A stretch of DNA of 6,132 bases from Thermoproteales archaeon. GTDB lineage: Archaea; Thermoproteota; Thermoprotei; Thermoproteales; Thermocladiaceae. Of this stretch, positions 5,767-6,132 are shown piece by piece. The first letter of the stretch is position 1. Each line of letters begins with the position of its first letter. The stretch spans positions 1 to 6,132 of the forward strand of contig JAMOMD010000381.1 in NCBI GenBank assembly GCA_027068725.1, read 5' to 3'. A model generated the notes under the pieces. It saw only the letters and a list, made by a program, of their open reading frames with translations, made no database searches and had not been told where the DNA came from. The position numbers and the translations under genes were made by a program.

Positions 5767-6132
5767 CTACTTAACAATTCTCACAAAGACCATTCCTGAA
5801 ATATCGATCTCCTCTATAACACCATCGTTAAGCAGCATATTGTACACAGCCTCATACTTGTCAGGAACCTTCTCCTTAAGATAATCAACAATCATTGGCT
5901 TAGGCACAGGTTCATTATCGAACTTTCTACGAAGCTCATCAACTATCTCCTGCATTGTGATCTTGCCATTTGTCCCATTTCCATTCTCTTCAACTCTTCT
6001 GCAGACTATGTAGTCGTCCTGAATTACGTCAAAGTACACGCGAACTTTCCTAGACAGGAACAGTACTCTGGCAACCTTGTCAATGTCAGCTCTCACTCCG
6101 AGACTCCTAAGTAGCTCACTAAGTGATACACA
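5767..6132 (-). CDS. Unrecognised protein with winged-helix-like C-terminus, upstream of etfBA (5' end probably outside window)
   Basis: I do not recognise this family. The frame ends with TAG at 5767-5769 and is open to the window edge, so the gene probably starts outside. The residues before the GTG at 6096 (reading SLSELLRSLG) continue smoothly into VRADIDKVARVLFLSRKVRVYFDV. A start at that GTG is the alternative, since AGGAG lies seven bases before it; that form would have 109 residues. Counting from the GTG, an alpha/beta N-terminal part (1-37) is joined by an Asn/Gly-rich linker (38-44) to a C-terminal region (46-108). There helices near 47-59, 66-75 and 79-90 and a beta pair (GVIEEID, MVFVRIV) resemble a winged helix. 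The single C32 does not suggest a metal site. etfB starts 20 bases downstream, so co-transcription is likely. It could be a regulator of this operon or an unrelated upstream gene. Confidence 0.65.
   Translation of the reverse strand, partial: CVSLSELLRSLGVRADIDKVARVLFLSRKVRVYFDVIQDDYIVCRRVEENGNGTNGKITMQEIVDELRRKFDNEPVPKPMIVDYLKEKVPDKYEAVYNMLLNDGVIEEIDISGMVFVRIVK

Noticed and set aside
5768..5777. Weak TATA-like GTTAAGTA (minus strand) before etfB
   Set aside because: Poor match and inside the preceding gene; close spacing makes co-transcription the simpler reading.
1..6132. Search for tRNA, rRNA, CRISPR repeats, insertion sequence ends or transposase
   Set aside because: No cloverleaf-like segment, periodic repeats or mobile-element coding sequence was seen; all gaps between genes are 53 bases or shorter.

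Overview
The window looks like a piece of chromosome from a thermophilic archaeon, most likely of the Thermoproteota (crenarchaeal) side. The reasons are arginine coded mainly by AGA/AGG and isoleucine often by ATA, tightly packed genes, TATA boxes placed about 25 bases before start codons (leaderless transcripts), GTG and TTG starts, and archaeal-type families such as an HrcA-like helix-turn-helix fused to CBS domains. The species cannot be named from the sequence. EtfA and EtfB are separate genes here; as I recall, Sulfolobales carry them fused, which would argue against that order.

The central theme is a complete electron-transfer-flavoprotein:quinone oxidoreductase set (EtfABCX, also called FixABCX), split into two arms that face each other. 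The plus-strand arm (1-2431) holds etfC/fixC (its first codon probably cut by the window edge), etfX/fixX, a HIT-family nucleotide hydrolase or transferase, and an unrecognised 83-residue protein. The minus-strand arm, read from right to left, holds an unrecognised protein with a winged-helix-like C-terminus (6132-5767, open at the window edge), etfB/fixA (5746-4925), etfA/fixB (4928-3942) and an unrecognised 103-residue protein (3938-3627). A second minus-strand unit follows after 53 bases: an HrcA-like HTH plus two-CBS regulator (3573-2680) overlapping a small protein with 14 cysteines in two tandem zinc-binding modules (2696-2403). That last gene overlaps the 83-residue gene tail to tail by 29 bases.

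In the known EtfABCX complexes, EtfAB takes two electrons from NADH at a bifurcating flavin. One electron goes to ferredoxin or flavodoxin. The other passes through the FAD of EtfA to EtfC and EtfX and on to the membrane quinone. All four subunits are present here with their main motifs, so this host probably makes low-potential reduced ferredoxin from NADH and quinone.

Points most worth a second look: two identical 12-base repeats, each holding the palindrome CTATATAG, spaced 21 bases apart just upstream of the promoter of the CBS regulator; the exact internal duplication in the zinc protein; a lysine in EtfA where the flavin-contacting arginine normally sits; and unrecognised small genes flanking etfBA. 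No RNA gene, mobile element or CRISPR array was seen. No gap between genes exceeds 53 bases.
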